DNA from: F1-80-MAGs062 sp046345315
Lineage (GTDB): Bacteria; Planctomycetota; Planctomycetia; Planctomycetales; Planctomycetaceae
Reading direction: 5' to 3'
Assembly (NCBI GenBank): GCA_046345315.1
Contig: JBKDKA010000166.1
Coordinates: forward strand, 1 to 64,000
Length of the DNA stretch: 64,000 bases
Below, piece by piece: positions 63,710-64,000 of this stretch. The number at the start of each line of letters is the position of its first letter. Positions within the stretch are counted from its first letter, which is position 1. The position numbers and the translations under genes were made by a program. Under the pieces are notes generated by a model. That model worked only from the letters and a program-made list of their open reading frames with translations. It ran no database searches and was not told the origin of the DNA.

Positions 63710-64000
63710 TTACAGGATGGACGGGCCCTTGACCTGAATTCCCTTGAGTCGCATTTTGAGCTCTTCCACGTTCGGAGAGATTTCGAATGCGGCTTCGCGA
63801 CTGACAAATTCCCGCTGAACGAAGTCATAGAGGCTGTCGTTAAACAACTGCATTCCTTCGTCTTTACCAATTCGAATCGCCGACCAGAGTTTCTCGTCCT
63901 GCTCTTCCATCACGAGTTTTCGAACCGTCGGGTTGAAGCACATGATCTCCACGATCGGAACTCGTCCCGGTTCCTTGACGATCGTTTTCAGCAGCTTCTG
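63710..64000 (-). CDS. PilT-type ATPase, C-terminal end (5' end outside window)
   Basis: The last 96 residues of a gene that continues beyond the right edge. The visible text reads EPGRVPIVEIMCFNPTVRKL, then EQDEKLWSAIRIGKDEGMQLFNDSL, YDFVQREFVSREAAFEISPN and EELKMRLKGI. This is the typical end of PilT/PilU retraction ATPases of type IV pili, which act at the inner membrane. The catalytic core lies outside the window, so PilT, PilU or a planctomycete paralogue cannot be told apart. The sigma-factor gene follows 71 bases downstream on the same strand. Confidence 0.88.
   Translation of the reverse strand, partial: QKLLKTIVKEPGRVPIVEIMCFNPTVRKLVMEEQDEKLWSAIRIGKDEGMQLFNDSLYDFVQREFVSREAAFEISPNVEELKMRLKGIQVKGPSIL

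Noticed and set aside
1..64000. CRISPR arrays, tRNA or rRNA genes, prophage or insertion sequences
   Set aside because: I found no regularly spaced repeats with unique spacers, no cloverleaf-like sequence in the gaps I read, and no integrase, transposase or phage structural gene. Short tRNAs could still be missed by eye.

Overview
The window is typical of a Planctomycetota chromosome, probably order Planctomycetales. The evidence is a set of families largely confined to that phylum: a Tat-exported DUF1501 protein, a DUF1549/DUF1553 protein with a CxxCH cytochrome-like segment, a planctomycete-type cytochrome C (PSCyt1) domain fused to WD40 repeats, a large cadherin/LamG surface protein, and a degenerate ketosynthase beside FabF. 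GC content is moderate, genes are dense on both strands, and several families of short palindromic repeats lie between genes. I see no rRNA, tRNA, CRISPR array, transposase or prophage. Genes and intergenic repeats are mixed throughout, so it reads as a core-genome region rather than an island.

Layout. 1-5.2 kb: the 3' part of a surface protein (LamG and cadherin-like domains, C-terminal membrane anchor), then a hybrid histidine kinase. 5.2-14.7 kb: an inverted-repeat element, a Tat-exported amidohydrolase, a large membrane/TPR-like protein, a secreted PHP (CehA-like) metallohydrolase and a lipoprotein. 14.9-20.3 kb: an MFS transporter paired with a PLP-dependent decarboxylase, then an HD-GYP-like/GGDEF signalling protein. 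20.4-25.4 kb: proC, an McsA-like zinc/UVR protein, a small hypothetical, a glutathione peroxidase with a strong terminator, an NHL-like propeller protein and a cupin. 25.8-30.6 kb: ilvE, tatC, and murD translationally coupled to a leucine-rich-repeat lipoprotein. 30.7-38 kb: a composite repeat, a NYN nuclease, then the leftward lipid cluster rpmF-plsX-fabD-acpP-fabF followed by a ketosynthase homologue that has lost its catalytic triad. 38-43.3 kb: a HerA/FtsK-like ATPase, a D-2-hydroxyacid dehydrogenase, a tandem palindromic repeat pair and an RsuA/RluB pseudouridine synthase.

43.8-54.6 kb: a five-gene exported module (DUF1501, small c-heme-type protein, Big2-DUF1549-DUF1553, pre-peptidase-like protein with a long coiled coil, and PSCyt1-WD40 protein with a second long coiled coil). 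Its biochemical role is not established, and it is one of the two best candidates for an undescribed system. 54.9-57.6 kb: metG and a DinB-like protein. 57.7-61.4 kb: two translationally coupled dynamin-like GTPases. 61.8-62.9 kb: a predicted 45-residue lipoprotein overlapping a glycine-rich secreted protein, with a perfect hairpin just before the second start. 63-64 kb: an ECF sigma factor and the 3' end of a PilT-type ATPase.

The clearest functional groupings are the fatty-acid/phospholipid cluster, the PSCyt-type module and the GTPase pair. The most distinctive observations are the ketosynthase pseudoenzyme, the matched coiled coils in the PSCyt module, the small-lipoprotein/glycine-rich pair, and a dispersed inverted-repeat family present in three copies.
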